Positions 1-7,403 of a DNA stretch of 7,403 nucleotides are shown here, in pieces. Position 1 is the first letter of the stretch. Each line of letters begins with the position of its first letter. This stretch comes from Alphaproteobacteria bacterium (GTDB lineage Bacteria > Pseudomonadota > Alphaproteobacteria > Caulobacterales > Caulobacteraceae). A model generated the notes under the pieces. The model did not search any database, was not told the origin of the DNA, and saw nothing but the letters and a program-made list of their open reading frames with translations. The DNA lies in assembly GCA_028869395.1 (NCBI GenBank), contig JAGWSE010000445.1, forward strand, positions 1-7,403, read 5' to 3'. A program made the translations under genes and the position numbers.

Positions 1-436
1 GAAGGTGGGGTTCTCCATGCTCGACATGAAGAACTACCTGGTGGCCCGCGGCCTCCCCACGGATGGCTATCGCCTGAGCGTCGATGAACTCGGCCAGATG
101 GACGAGCCTGTCATCGCCCTGGTCACCATCGGGCCCTACCGCCACTTCGTGGTGGTCAAGGGCATGGAGGGCGATCGCGTGCTGATCGGCGATCCGGCGC
201 TGGGGCTGAAGTCCCTTCCCAAGGGCGAGTTCGCGCAGATGTGGAATGGCGTGGTGCTTGCCATCCGCGAGGGATCAGGCGCCCCCGAGCCGCGTTTCAA
301 CCAGGCTTCGGAGTGGTCGCCCTGGGCCTCGGCGCCCCTGGCTGTCGCCGCGCTGCCGAGCTCGACCTATGACGCGCTGCGCCACCTGCCGCCTCTCTAC
401 CAGATCACTCCCGTCCAGCTGATCAAGAACCCCTGA
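1..436 (+). CDS. C39-family cysteine peptidase, 5'-truncated
   Basis: This is the C-terminal part of a papain-fold C39 (double-glycine) peptidase; the frame is open from base 2 and continues off the left edge, so the catalytic Cys is not in the window. Visible hallmarks are a GFSMLDMKNYL segment at the edge, the catalytic-type His in PYRHFVVVKG (codon 143-145), and the Asp in VLIGDPALG (codon 191-193), spaced as usual in C39 domains. After the domain there is a tail of about 50 residues rich in Ala and Pro with no recognised motif. No ABC-transporter or membrane segment follows, so this is a stand-alone peptidase, like FapD of Pseudomonas amyloid operons, rather than the N-terminal domain of a bacteriocin exporter. 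It ends 12 bases before the next gene, which encodes a protein with a double-glycine motif and is a candidate substrate. The GTG at position 5 should not be taken as the start, because conserved domain sequence must lie upstream. Confidence 0.85.
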   Translation, partial: KVGFSMLDMKNYLVARGLPTDGYRLSVDELGQMDEPVIALVTIGPYRHFVVVKGMEGDRVLIGDPALGLKSLPKGEFAQMWNGVVLAIREGSGAPEPRFNQASEWSPWASAPLAVAALPSSTYDALRHLPPLYQITPVQLIKNP

Positions 437-448
437 GGAGGCCGACCC

Positions 449-982
449 GTGCGCACGTCAAGCCTGCTCGGCGCCGTCGCCGGCGTCCTCCTGGCGCTCT
501 CCCCCGTGGCCCAGATGGCCGATGCGCGCGAGTTGCTGAGCGACGACGAGATGGCCCAGGAGCGCGGCGGCTTCCTGGTCGCCAACAACATCGTCTTCGA
601 CTTCAGCGCCGTGGTCACGACCTACGAGGACGGCCAGCTCGCGCTGCAGACACAGGTCACCTGGACCCCCTCCGGGCCGCTGACGAGCCAGGTCCCTGGC
701 GCGGGCGTCACGCAGTTGACCAGCGCCCAGCTGTCCGCCCTGAACGGGCTGGGCGTGCCTTATCAGACGGCCAGCGGCGCCACCGTCGTCCAGGCGGTGG
801 ATCCCAACCGGATCGTCAATCTGCTGCTCAACACCGCCGACGGCCACGCATTCCGGCAGGACACCGCGATCACCCTGACGCTGCCCGGCTTCGCAGCCAC
901 ACAGGCGGGGATGGCCCAGCAGCTGCTCGGGATGAGGATGGCGGAAGACGCCGCGGTGAATGCGGTGGGCGCCGTTCACTAG
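449..982 (+). CDS. Exported protein with double-glycine motif, candidate C39 substrate
   Basis: A 177-residue protein that I cannot assign to a named family. It starts at GTG 449 with a strong AGGAGG ribosome binding site 7 bases upstream that overlaps the stop of the C39 peptidase gene, so the two are probably co-translated. Residues 1-26 form a Sec-type signal peptide (Arg at residue 2, hydrophobic core about 6-21, likely cleavage after ADA at 24-26). Immediately after comes LSDDEMAQERGG (residues 30-41), which resembles the leader motif of C39 substrates (LS-x-x-E-hydrophobic-x-x-x-x-GG). The remaining 136 residues contain no Cys, are rich in Thr, Gln, Ala and Val, and have alternating polar/hydrophobic stretches such as GQLALQTQVTW that suggest beta structure. 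Inference: it is exported by Sec and trimmed after Gly41 by the neighbouring peptidase in the periplasm. It could instead be an accessory surface component that is not cleaved. Export is well supported; function is unknown. Confidence 0.85.
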   Translation: MRTSSLLGAVAGVLLALSPVAQMADARELLSDDEMAQERGGFLVANNIVFDFSAVVTTYEDGQLALQTQVTWTPSGPLTSQVPGAGVTQLTSAQLSALNGLGVPYQTASGATVVQAVDPNRIVNLLLNTADGHAFRQDTAITLTLPGFAATQAGMAQQLLGMRMAEDAAVNAVGAVH

Positions 983-1039
983 ATCCATCCCAGGGCCGAG
1001 GCCTCATGCGGACCGCTGATAGCAGGCGCAGCCAGGGTG

Positions 1040-2287
1040 TCAGAAGCGGATGGGGATGCGGAACATGATGTCGATGTCCGGCGCATCCCGCGTGGCGCCC
1101 ACCTCGAAGTTGTTGCTGATGGTGATGTGCGGCGAGATCACGAAAGCCCAGCCGAAGGTGAACGAGCCAGCCTGCAGACTCTGGGATCTCTGGACCGTGC
1201 CGCCCAGCTCCAGTTTGGTGGGAGCGATGAAGGTGTGCTTGTAGCCCAGTGAGAACGAGAACCGGGGGTTCAGCGCGAATCCGAACCCTGCGTCCGCGGT
1301 CACCGAGACGCCGGGCTTCACCCGGCCGAGCAGGGCGCCGTCGACGATCTGGTCGAAGCTCCGTGGCGCCTGATTGAGCACGTGCACGCCCCCGTAAAGC
1401 ACCGCCGGGTCGGTGGGATAGAGGGCGTCAAGGGAGCTCTCCACACCCCAGAAGCCCGAGCCGGTGGCGAGCTTGGTCGCCACGCCGAACTGGTCGCGCT
1501 GGATGGTGTACGGATCGCTGCCGGTATTGCTCTTGAGGCGCAGGCCGGCGATGAAGATCGGCCAAGCCCCGGAGCCGCTGTTGATCTGATATCGGGCGGC
1601 GGCTTCGATGTCGCCGAAGTGGGAACCGCGCACCGATTCCGTGAGCGTGACGGTCTGGTCGCGCTGCGCCAGGGTCGTCACCCGGTCGTAGCGCATGACG
1701 TAGGGCAGGCGTGCCTCGAGCTCGAGGCGGTTGGTGAGGCCGTAGCGGAGGTCGACGGCCGGCGCGGCGGTGTTGTTGTCGGCGTCGCTCGCCTCGATCA
1801 CGCCGATCTGAACGCCAGTGACGATCTCCACGCCTCGGAACACCAGCCGGTTGCTCGAACCGTGGGTCAGCTCGATCTGCGGCTCCACCACGAAGTGGCC
1901 CTTGGGGGTGAGCACGCCCACGCCCTCGGGCGCGGCCGCGATGGTCACCTTCTGCGTGGGCGAAGGTTCGGGAGGGGCCTCGCCCACCGGGCCGCCCTCG
2001 GGTGGCGTCGGGGGCGCCAGGGTGATGGGCGCCGGGGCGCCCTCGGGCGCTCCCGGGCCAAGGCCCGTTCCGCGCGCGGTGGTCATCGCGCTGTCGGACA
2101 TCCGCCGGAGACGCTCGATCTCCTTCTGCTGACGGGCCAGCTGGGCGGCCTGGTCGGCGACCTGCTGTTGCAGGCGTGAGATGGCGCTCTGCACCTCGTC
2201 CGGTTCGGCCGCCAGCGCGGCGTGGGACCATCCCATCACGGAGAGGCCGGCCGCCGTGGCCAGGGCCCGTAGCTTGATCCCGCCCAC
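1040..2287 (-). CDS. FapF-like outer-membrane beta-barrel protein
   Basis: A 415-residue outer-membrane protein on the reverse strand, read from GTG 2287. Residues 1-26 are a signal peptide ending in AALA; residues about 30-62 form a heptad-like coiled coil (AISRLQQQVADQAAQLARQQ, then KEIERLRR); about 73-110 is a Pro/Gly/Ala-rich linker; from about 120 on there are alternating amphipathic strands, beginning GVLTPKGHFVVEPQIEL, and the protein ends in IPIRF with the terminal Phe typical of barrels inserted by the BAM machinery. Signal peptide, coiled coil, linker and 12-strand-sized barrel is the layout of FapF, the trimeric exporter of Pseudomonas functional amyloid, which is about the same length. 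The convergent C39 peptidase gene supports this, because Fap operons carry one (FapD). Automatic annotation would probably call it 'transporter'. The likely role is passage of a partner protein or small molecule across the outer membrane. The FapF link is inferred from architecture and remembered family features, so it should be read as FapF-like. Confidence 0.8.
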   Translation of the reverse strand: MGGIKLRALATAAGLSVMGWSHAALAAEPDEVQSAISRLQQQVADQAAQLARQQKEIERLRRMSDSAMTTARGTGLGPGAPEGAPAPITLAPPTPPEGGPVGEAPPEPSPTQKVTIAAAPEGVGVLTPKGHFVVEPQIELTHGSSNRLVFRGVEIVTGVQIGVIEASDADNNTAAPAVDLRYGLTNRLELEARLPYVMRYDRVTTLAQRDQTVTLTESVRGSHFGDIEAAARYQINSGSGAWPIFIAGLRLKSNTGSDPYTIQRDQFGVATKLATGSGFWGVESSLDALYPTDPAVLYGGVHVLNQAPRSFDQIVDGALLGRVKPGVSVTADAGFGFALNPRFSFSLGYKHTFIAPTKLELGGTVQRSQSLQAGSFTFGWAFVISPHITISNNFEVGATRDAPDIDIMFRIPIRF

Positions 2288-2293
2288 GACGTG

Positions 2294-2298
2294 CTCCT
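2294..2298 (-). promoter_or_regulatory. Ribosome binding site fixing the barrel gene start
   Basis: On the reverse strand AGGAG lies 6 bases before GTG 2287. The longer reading frame opens at TTG 2356, which has no comparable site and would put 23 polar residues in front of the signal peptide. The GTG start places the signal peptide at the N-terminus, so it is preferred. Confidence 0.75.
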
Positions 2299-2618
2299 GT
2301 TCGGCTGAATTGGCGCGTGGCAGGTAATCGCTCGTATTCCGGGGGAACCTTTTCAAATGATATGTCGATTGGCGTTTAGTTCTCCGGTTTCAAGGGGGCT
2401 CTGACCAGAAGAGGCGCACATCCAAAACACGCGATCGATGTGGCTTTTGACAATTCCAGGGGCCGGGTGTCCGTGGGAACCTCCTCTCGAACACGTCTCG
2501 CAGACCGGAAGGACGCTGCCCGGGAACGCGCGCCGAATACGTCTCTAGGCTCCCTGCGCCGAGGCCGGATGCAGGGCCGGGGGTGCTTCGGCCCGCCCCG
2601 GACCGTGCTCCCGCATGC

Positions 2619-2623
2619 GGAGG
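2619..2623 (+). promoter_or_regulatory. Ribosome binding site for the UDP-xylose synthase gene
   Basis: GGAGG lies 8 bases before ATG 2632. A second purine run, AGAGG at 2626-2630, is 7 bases before an in-frame ATG at 2638, so either ATG could be used; the proteins differ by only two residues. This supports a start here rather than at the upstream edge of the open frame. Confidence 0.65.
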
Positions 2624-2631
2624 GCAGAGGG

Positions 2632-3687
<1,056 letters not shown>

Positions 3688-3723
3688 GGGCTCCGGCCCG
3701 CGTCCCCAACCTGGAGGCTGGAA

Positions 3724-5163
3724 ATGCCCCACTTCGACGCCGTCACGATCGGGCTCCTCGTCGCCTTCGCGACGTGCCAGGGCCTCTACTTCCTGACCTT
3801 CCTGGTCGAGATCTACCTGTTCAGCCGGCCGGTGAACTGGGTGCGGGTCTCCGAGGCGCGGAACATCCCCGAGCGGGAGTACCCGAACATCGTGCTGTTC
3901 TATCCGGTCCTGAACGAGCTCGAGTCCACGATGCGGACCACGATGCTCTCGATCAGCCGGATGAAGTACCCCTCGACGCTGTCGCGGGTCATCGCCCTGC
4001 CGAACTGGAACGACACGGCGACGATCGCGGCGCTGCGGCGGTTGCAGGGCGCCTTCCCGTTCCTCGAAGTGGAGGTGGTGCCGCCGACGACGGATCCGTC
4101 GTGGAACGTCGTCTGGCAGGCCTGGGACCAGAACCCGAAGGCCTACTGGTGGCACGAGGGGGCGCACGCCCATCAGCGCGACCTGCCGCCCAAGAAGACG
4201 CGCCAGCTGATCTACGGCTTCTACCGCAGCTACGGCGACGCCGAGCGGGCGAACGGCGTGCTGGTGGACTACATCGACGCCGACAGCTGCCCGCCGCCCG
4301 ACCACTTCCTGGGCGCTGTGGCCGGGATGCGCCATTACGACGTGCTGCAGGCGCAGAACGTCGCCGGCAACCTCAACACCAGCCTCGCGGCGAGCTGGTG
4401 CGCGCTGGACCACATGGCCTGGGACGGCGGCAAGTACGCGCACCTCTCCGCCAACGGCCGTCATCCGTACTGGGTGCTGGGCAAGGGCCTGTTCTTCCGC
4501 GCCTCGGATCTCCTGGAGCTGGGCAGCCTGCACCCCTGGATGGCGATCGAGGACCCGGAAGTCGGCATGCGCTTCTGGAAGAACGGCAAGCGGCTTGGGA
4601 TCATCGAGAGCCCGCTGATCGAAGAGGTGCCGGTGACCTTCCGGCGCGCGATCACCCAGCGGAAGCGGTGGGTCTGCGGCTTCTTCCAGAGCCTTGGCGA
4701 GCCGCTCGACAGGCTGGGCTTCACGCCCTGGGAGAAGTTCAAGGCCTGGATGAACTTCCTTCCCTGCATGTCCCTGTGGATCAACACGGTGGGCCTGCCG
4801 ACCGGCGCCTGGGGCCTTTGGACCTTCATCAGCGGCGCCGATATCCTGCCGCTGCCGCTGGTCGGCGTTTGCCTGTTCAACGTGGTCGCCTTCACCGTCA
4901 CGATGAGCGCGCTCTACGCCCGGACCTGGCTGCGCACCGGCCTGGTGCTGGGCAGCCTCAGGGGCCGCGTCGCCTACATGCTGCGGGTCAATCCGCTGTC
5001 CGTGGCGATCTGGTGGGCGGTGTGGCTGATCCCGCTGGCGATCGGCCTGTGGATGTACCTGCGCGACCGCAGCCGGGTCTGGGAGCGCACCGAGAAGATC
5101 AACGCCAACAAGGTCCTGATCGAGCAGGACTTCGGCGGGCTCGCCCACCAGCGCGCCGCCTGA
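3724..5163 (+). CDS. Membrane glycosyltransferase, family 2 (GT-A fold)
   Basis: A 479-residue inner-membrane glycosyltransferase that probably adds a sugar to a growing polysaccharide on the cytoplasmic face. It starts at ATG 3724 with GGAGG 6 bases upstream. One membrane segment lies at about 8-33, then a cytosolic GT-A domain, then about three membrane segments at roughly 345-369, 374-398 and 424-445. In the GT domain, IVLFYPVLNE at 56-65 opens the fold, YIDADS at 183-188 holds the metal-binding DxD, IEDPEVGMRF at 275-284 supplies the ED acid motif, and QRKRW at 312-316 is the QxxRW acceptor/processivity motif. This set resembles cellulose- and hyaluronan-synthase-like enzymes, so a processive synthase is possible. 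Where family 2 usually has a D-G-S-x-D nucleotide-binding motif, this protein reads ALPNWNDTAT (91-100). It sits between a UDP-xylose synthase and an epimerase gene, with 36 and 19 bases of spacing, so UDP-xylose or a derivative is a plausible donor. Donor and acceptor cannot be read from the sequence. Confidence 0.85.
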   Translation: MPHFDAVTIGLLVAFATCQGLYFLTFLVEIYLFSRPVNWVRVSEARNIPEREYPNIVLFYPVLNELESTMRTTMLSISRMKYPSTLSRVIALPNWNDTATIAALRRLQGAFPFLEVEVVPPTTDPSWNVVWQAWDQNPKAYWWHEGAHAHQRDLPPKKTRQLIYGFYRSYGDAERANGVLVDYIDADSCPPPDHFLGAVAGMRHYDVLQAQNVAGNLNTSLAASWCALDHMAWDGGKYAHLSANGRHPYWVLGKGLFFRASDLLELGSLHPWMAIEDPEVGMRFWKNGKRLGIIESPLIEEVPVTFRRAITQRKRWVCGFFQSLGEPLDRLGFTPWEKFKAWMNFLPCMSLWINTVGLPTGAWGLWTFISGADILPLPLVGVCLFNVVAFTVTMSALYARTWLRTGLVLGSLRGRVAYMLRVNPLSVAIWWAVWLIPLAIGLWMYLRDRSRVWERTEKINANKVLIEQDFGGLAHQRAA

Positions 5164-5182
5164 GCCCAGAGGAGACGAGGAC

Positions 5183-6322
5183 ATGCCCCAACGTCACGCC
5201 CTCATCACCGGCGGCGCCGGCTTCATCGGCTCCCACCTGGCCGACGTGCTGCTGGCGCGCGGCTTCGAGGTGACCGTGCTCGATGCGCTCTCGCCGCAGG
5301 TGCATGCGGAGGCCGAGCTCGACGCGGACGGCTGGCCGACCTACCTGGCGCCCAACCTGCGGCGGGTGCGCGGCGACATCCTCGACGAGGGCGTCTTCGA
5401 GCACTGCCTGACGGGCGTGACCCACCTCGTCCACCTGGCCGCCTCGGTGGGCGTGGGTCAGAGCATGACCAACATCGTCGACTACACGCGCAACAACGTG
5501 ATGGCGGCCGCAGTCATCCTGGAGACGCTGTCGAACGTCCGCCACGACATCGAGCGGATCGCGGTGGCCTCGTCCATGTCGATCTACGGGGAAGGGGAGT
5601 ACCTGAACCCGGCCACGGGCGAGACCGTCGCGCCCGATCCGCGCTCCCACGACCAGCTCAAGGCGGGGCGGTGGGAGCTGGAGCTCGACGGCGAGCCCCT
5701 GCTCCCGACGGCCACGACCGAGCGGAAGCTTCTGCAGCCCGCCTCCATCTACGCGATCAACAAGCGCGACCACGAGGAGATGTTCCTGGCGGTCGGGCGC
5801 GCGCTGGAGATCCCCACCATCGCGCTTCGGCTGTTCAACGCCTATGGATCGCGCCAGGCGCTGGGCAACCCTTACACGGGCGTGGCGGCCATCTTCATCT
5901 CGCGCCTGCTGAACGACCAGCCGCCGCTGGTGTTCGAGGACGGCGAGCAGCGGCGCGACTTCGTGCATGTGCTGGACGTCGCCGACGCCTTCGCCGCGGT
6001 GCTGGAGAGCGATCTGGCGGTCTGGGACTGCTACAATGTCGGCAGTGGGCGCACCGTCAGCGTGGCCGAGATGGCCGGCGCCCTGGCCAGGCTGCTGCAC
6101 AAGAACATCGCGCCGGAACGGCTGAACCGCTCCCGGGTGGGCGACGTGCGCCACTGCTTCCCCGACATCAGCAAGATCGAACGCACCTTCGGCGTGCGGC
6201 CCCGCCGCGACTTCGCCTCCGGGATGGAGGAGCTGATCGAGTGGGTCGATCGCGCGCGCCGGCCGGTGGACCGCGGCGCGCAGAGCCTTCGCGAACTCAC
6301 CGAGCGCCGGCTGGTCGTCTAG
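5183..6322 (+). CDS. NAD-dependent sugar-nucleotide epimerase, dTDP-L-rhamnose 4-epimerase-like
   Basis: A 379-residue cytosolic extended short-chain dehydrogenase/reductase that probably inverts a sugar-nucleotide carbon, most likely C4, via a transient keto intermediate. It starts at ATG 5183 with AGGAG 8 bases upstream, 19 bases after the glycosyltransferase gene. The NAD motif TGGAGFIGSHL is at 9-19, HLAASVGVGQS at 84-94, the catalytic Ser in ASSMSIYGEGEY at 129-140 and the YxxxK pair at Tyr190/Lys194. NAYGSRQALGNPYTG at 219-233 and FEDGEQRRDFVHVLDVADA at 251-269 are typical of the dTDP-L-rhamnose 4-epimerase-like group. Serine to Tyr spans about 59 residues, against about 29 in the UDP-xylose synthase encoded upstream, so there is an insertion of roughly 30 residues, as in that group. 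In relatives I remember, this insert carries a CxxC-type cysteine cluster; here it has no Cys. Substrate is uncertain: dTDP-L-rhamnose by family, but with a UDP-xylose synthase in the operon a UDP-pentose is possible. Confidence 0.85.
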   Translation: MPQRHALITGGAGFIGSHLADVLLARGFEVTVLDALSPQVHAEAELDADGWPTYLAPNLRRVRGDILDEGVFEHCLTGVTHLVHLAASVGVGQSMTNIVDYTRNNVMAAAVILETLSNVRHDIERIAVASSMSIYGEGEYLNPATGETVAPDPRSHDQLKAGRWELELDGEPLLPTATTERKLLQPASIYAINKRDHEEMFLAVGRALEIPTIALRLFNAYGSRQALGNPYTGVAAIFISRLLNDQPPLVFEDGEQRRDFVHVLDVADAFAAVLESDLAVWDCYNVGSGRTVSVAEMAGALARLLHKNIAPERLNRSRVGDVRHCFPDISKIERTFGVRPRRDFASGMEELIEWVDRARRPVDRGAQSLRELTERRLVV

Positions 6323-6349
6323 GCCGTCGGCCCGTACATTCGAGGCGTC

Positions 6350-6356
6350 GGAGGAG
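6350..6356 (+). promoter_or_regulatory. Ribosome binding site upstream of the GH10 gene, long spacing
   Basis: GGAGGAG is the only strong Shine-Dalgarno sequence ahead of the GH10 gene, but it is 14 bases from ATG 6371 and 26 from the in-frame ATG 6383. Either spacing is longer than usual, so the precise start is uncertain and initiation may be weak or coupled to the preceding gene. Confidence 0.45.
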
Positions 6357-6370
6357 CCCGGGGCGGCCGC

Positions 6371-7403
6371 ATGCCTCACGCCATGACCCGTCGCCGTCTC
6401 CTGCTCGGCGCCGCCGCGAGTCTCGGCGGTCGCGATCCCACGGGTCCGGGGCCGTCGCTGGCCCAGGCCGCCCGGCGGGCGGGTCGCGACTACGGGGCGG
6501 CGGTCAGGATGGACTATCTCCGCCGCGACGCCGACTACCGCCGGGCCGTGCTCTTCGAGTGCGCCACCCTGACGCCCGAGGTGGAGCTGAAATGGGCCGC
6601 GATCGAGGCCGAGCGCGGCGTCCTCACCTTCTCCGAGATGGATGAGCTGGCCGACTTGGCCCGCACGCACCGCAAGCGGATCGACGGCCACACCCTGCTC
6701 TGGCACGCGAGCATTCCGGCCTGGGCGGTTTCCGACATGGCCGAGCGGCGGGACTGGGGGCCTGTGTCCCGCTATATCCAGACCGTCATGCCGCGCTATG
6801 CGGACCTGACGGCGCGGTGGGACGTGGTCAACGAGCCGATCGCCGAGGACCATGGCGTGGATGGGTTGAGGGCCAGCCCGTTCCTGGCGGCCTTCGGGCC
6901 AGACTACATCCGGCGCGCCCTTGAGACGGCCCGCGCGGCCGCGCCGCACGCCAAGCTCGCCATCAACGACTTCGGTTTCGAGCGCGACACGCCGATCGAC
7001 GAGGTGCGCCGGCGGCGCCTGCTTCGCCTGCTGGGCGACCTCATCAAGGCCGGTGCGCCGCTCGACATCGTGGGCCTGGAGTCGCACCTCGACCTGGGCG
7101 TGAAGCGCCTGCCGGCCGAGCGGCTGGCCGCCTTCCTGCGGGAGATCGCCGTGCGGGGGCTGGCGATCCATGTCACCGAACTCGACGTCAAGGAGGCGGA
7201 CTATCCGCTGCCCGCAACCAGGCGCGACGAGCGGGTGGCCCAGGCGGTGAAGAGCTATCTCGACGTCGTGCTGGCGCAGCCGGCGACCCGCAGCGTGACC
7301 ACCTGGGGGCTCACCGACCGCTATTCGTGGCTGGAGGTGACGCCCGCCGACCTGGCGCGCTTCCCCAACGACTGGAAGGACGGATCAAGTCCCGGTCTCA
7401 ACC
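6371..7403 (+). CDS. GH10 family glycoside hydrolase (endo-1,4-beta-xylanase-like), 3'-truncated
   Basis: The first 344 residues of a retaining GH10 enzyme; the gene runs off the right edge, probably only a few dozen residues before its end. The N-terminus MTRRRLLLGAAASLGG resembles a twin-arginine (Tat) signal with a short hydrophobic core, possibly cleaved near SLAQA (29-33), so export to the periplasm or beyond is likely. GH10 landmarks follow in order: TPEVELKW (68-75), GHTLLWH (106-112), WDVVNEP (150-156) with acid/base Glu155, AINDFGFE, VGLESHL with His239, HVTELDV with nucleophile Glu270, and WGLTDRYSW. The family cleaves beta-1,4-xylan with retention of configuration. Two usually conserved substrate-contacting residues differ: the Asn of PENxMKW is Val71, and the Gln of GxQSHL is Glu237. 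It starts 48 bases after the epimerase gene with no terminator between, so it belongs to the polysaccharide operon. It may trim or release the cell's own polymer rather than digest plant xylan. Fold assignment is firm; substrate is not. Confidence 0.9.
   Translation, partial: MPHAMTRRRLLLGAAASLGGRDPTGPGPSLAQAARRAGRDYGAAVRMDYLRRDADYRRAVLFECATLTPEVELKWAAIEAERGVLTFSEMDELADLARTHRKRIDGHTLLWHASIPAWAVSDMAERRDWGPVSRYIQTVMPRYADLTARWDVVNEPIAEDHGVDGLRASPFLAAFGPDYIRRALETARAAAPHAKLAINDFGFERDTPIDEVRRRRLLRLLGDLIKAGAPLDIVGLESHLDLGVKRLPAERLAAFLREIAVRGLAIHVTELDVKEADYPLPATRRDERVAQAVKSYLDVVLAQPATRSVTTWGLTDRYSWLEVTPADLARFPNDWKDGSSPGLN

Larger units (their letters stand above)
2288..2631. promoter_or_regulatory. 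Divergent intergenic region, promoters expected
   Basis: These 344 bases separate the leftward barrel gene from the rightward polysaccharide operon and must contain promoters for both. About 2326-2455 is clearly more AT-rich than the rest of the window. A TTGACA hexamer occurs at 2447-2452 on the forward strand and TTGAAA hexamers on the reverse strand within about 2350-2395, but none has a convincing partner -10 element at normal spacing. No clear operator, riboswitch or long inverted repeat was seen. The frame of the downstream gene is open back to 2440, but that extension is Arg/Gly-rich, lacks epimerase-family features and has no good ribosome binding site, so it is treated as leader DNA. 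Confidence 0.45.

Noticed and set aside
1..436. C39 domain as part of a bacteriocin ABC exporter.
   Set aside because: The frame stops about 80 residues after the catalytic-type Asp, with no transmembrane or ATP-binding region, and the next gene encodes a Sec-exported protein.
983..1039. Possible bidirectional terminator between the convergent genes, including the GAGGCCTC palindrome at 998-1005.
   Set aside because: The palindrome has no loop, there is no T-run on either strand, and no stable stem of useful length was found.
1382..2179. Forward frame of 265 codons opposite the barrel gene.
   Set aside because: The reverse-strand frame has a signal peptide, coiled coil, barrel strands and terminal Phe. 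The forward frame shows no such structure.
2447..2469. TTGACA hexamer as a -35 box for the rightward operon.
   Set aside because: No TATAAT-like sequence, nor a Caulobacter-type GCTANAWC element, is found at suitable spacing downstream, so it is not called as a promoter.
2440..2631. Possible 64-residue N-terminal extension of the UDP-xylose synthase.
   Set aside because: It has no family resemblance, no good ribosome binding site and an Arg/Gly-rich composition typical of accidental open frame. ATG 2632 has GGAGG at 8 bases.
5099..7171. Second long reverse-strand frame (690 codons).
   Set aside because: It is antisense to the epimerase and GH10 genes, with the same Arg/Gly/His-rich low-complexity composition and no recognisable motif.

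Overview
The window is high-GC throughout with dense, short-spaced genes. Gene content (a C39 peptidase with a FapF-like outer-membrane protein, then an exopolysaccharide-type gene set with a GH10 glycosidase) fits a Gram-negative proteobacterium. An alphaproteobacterium of the Caulobacterales type is my best guess; that is an inference from style and content, not from a marker gene.

Left block (1-2287), probably secretion or surface assembly. A 5'-truncated C39-family cysteine peptidase (to 436, +) is followed 12 bases later by a small exported protein (449-982, +). That protein has a Sec-type signal peptide and, just after the predicted cleavage site, a double-glycine motif of the kind C39 peptidases recognise. 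Converging on this pair from the right is an outer-membrane beta-barrel protein (1040-2287, -) with a signal peptide, a short coiled coil, a Pro-rich linker and a C-terminal Phe. This layout resembles FapF, the exporter of the Pseudomonas functional-amyloid (Fap) system, whose operon also carries a C39 peptidase (FapD). The three genes look like a Fap-related export and processing module with an unfamiliar substrate.

Middle (2288-2631): a divergent intergenic region of 344 bases containing the locally most AT-rich DNA. It must hold the promoters of the leftward barrel gene and the rightward operon, but no convincing promoter motif could be assigned.

Right block (2632-7403), a tightly spaced rightward operon: a UDP-glucuronate decarboxylase-like enzyme (UDP-xylose synthase), a membrane-embedded family 2 glycosyltransferase, an NAD-dependent sugar-nucleotide epimerase of the dTDP-L-rhamnose 4-epimerase-like group, and a GH10 (endo-1,4-beta-xylanase family) enzyme that runs off the right edge. 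Together they suggest synthesis of a surface or secreted polysaccharide that may contain xylose, with a dedicated hydrolase to trim or release it. The GH10 keeps both catalytic glutamates but has two substitutions at normally conserved sugar-contacting positions, so its substrate may not be ordinary plant xylan.

No RNA genes, CRISPR arrays, insertion sequences or large repeats were seen.
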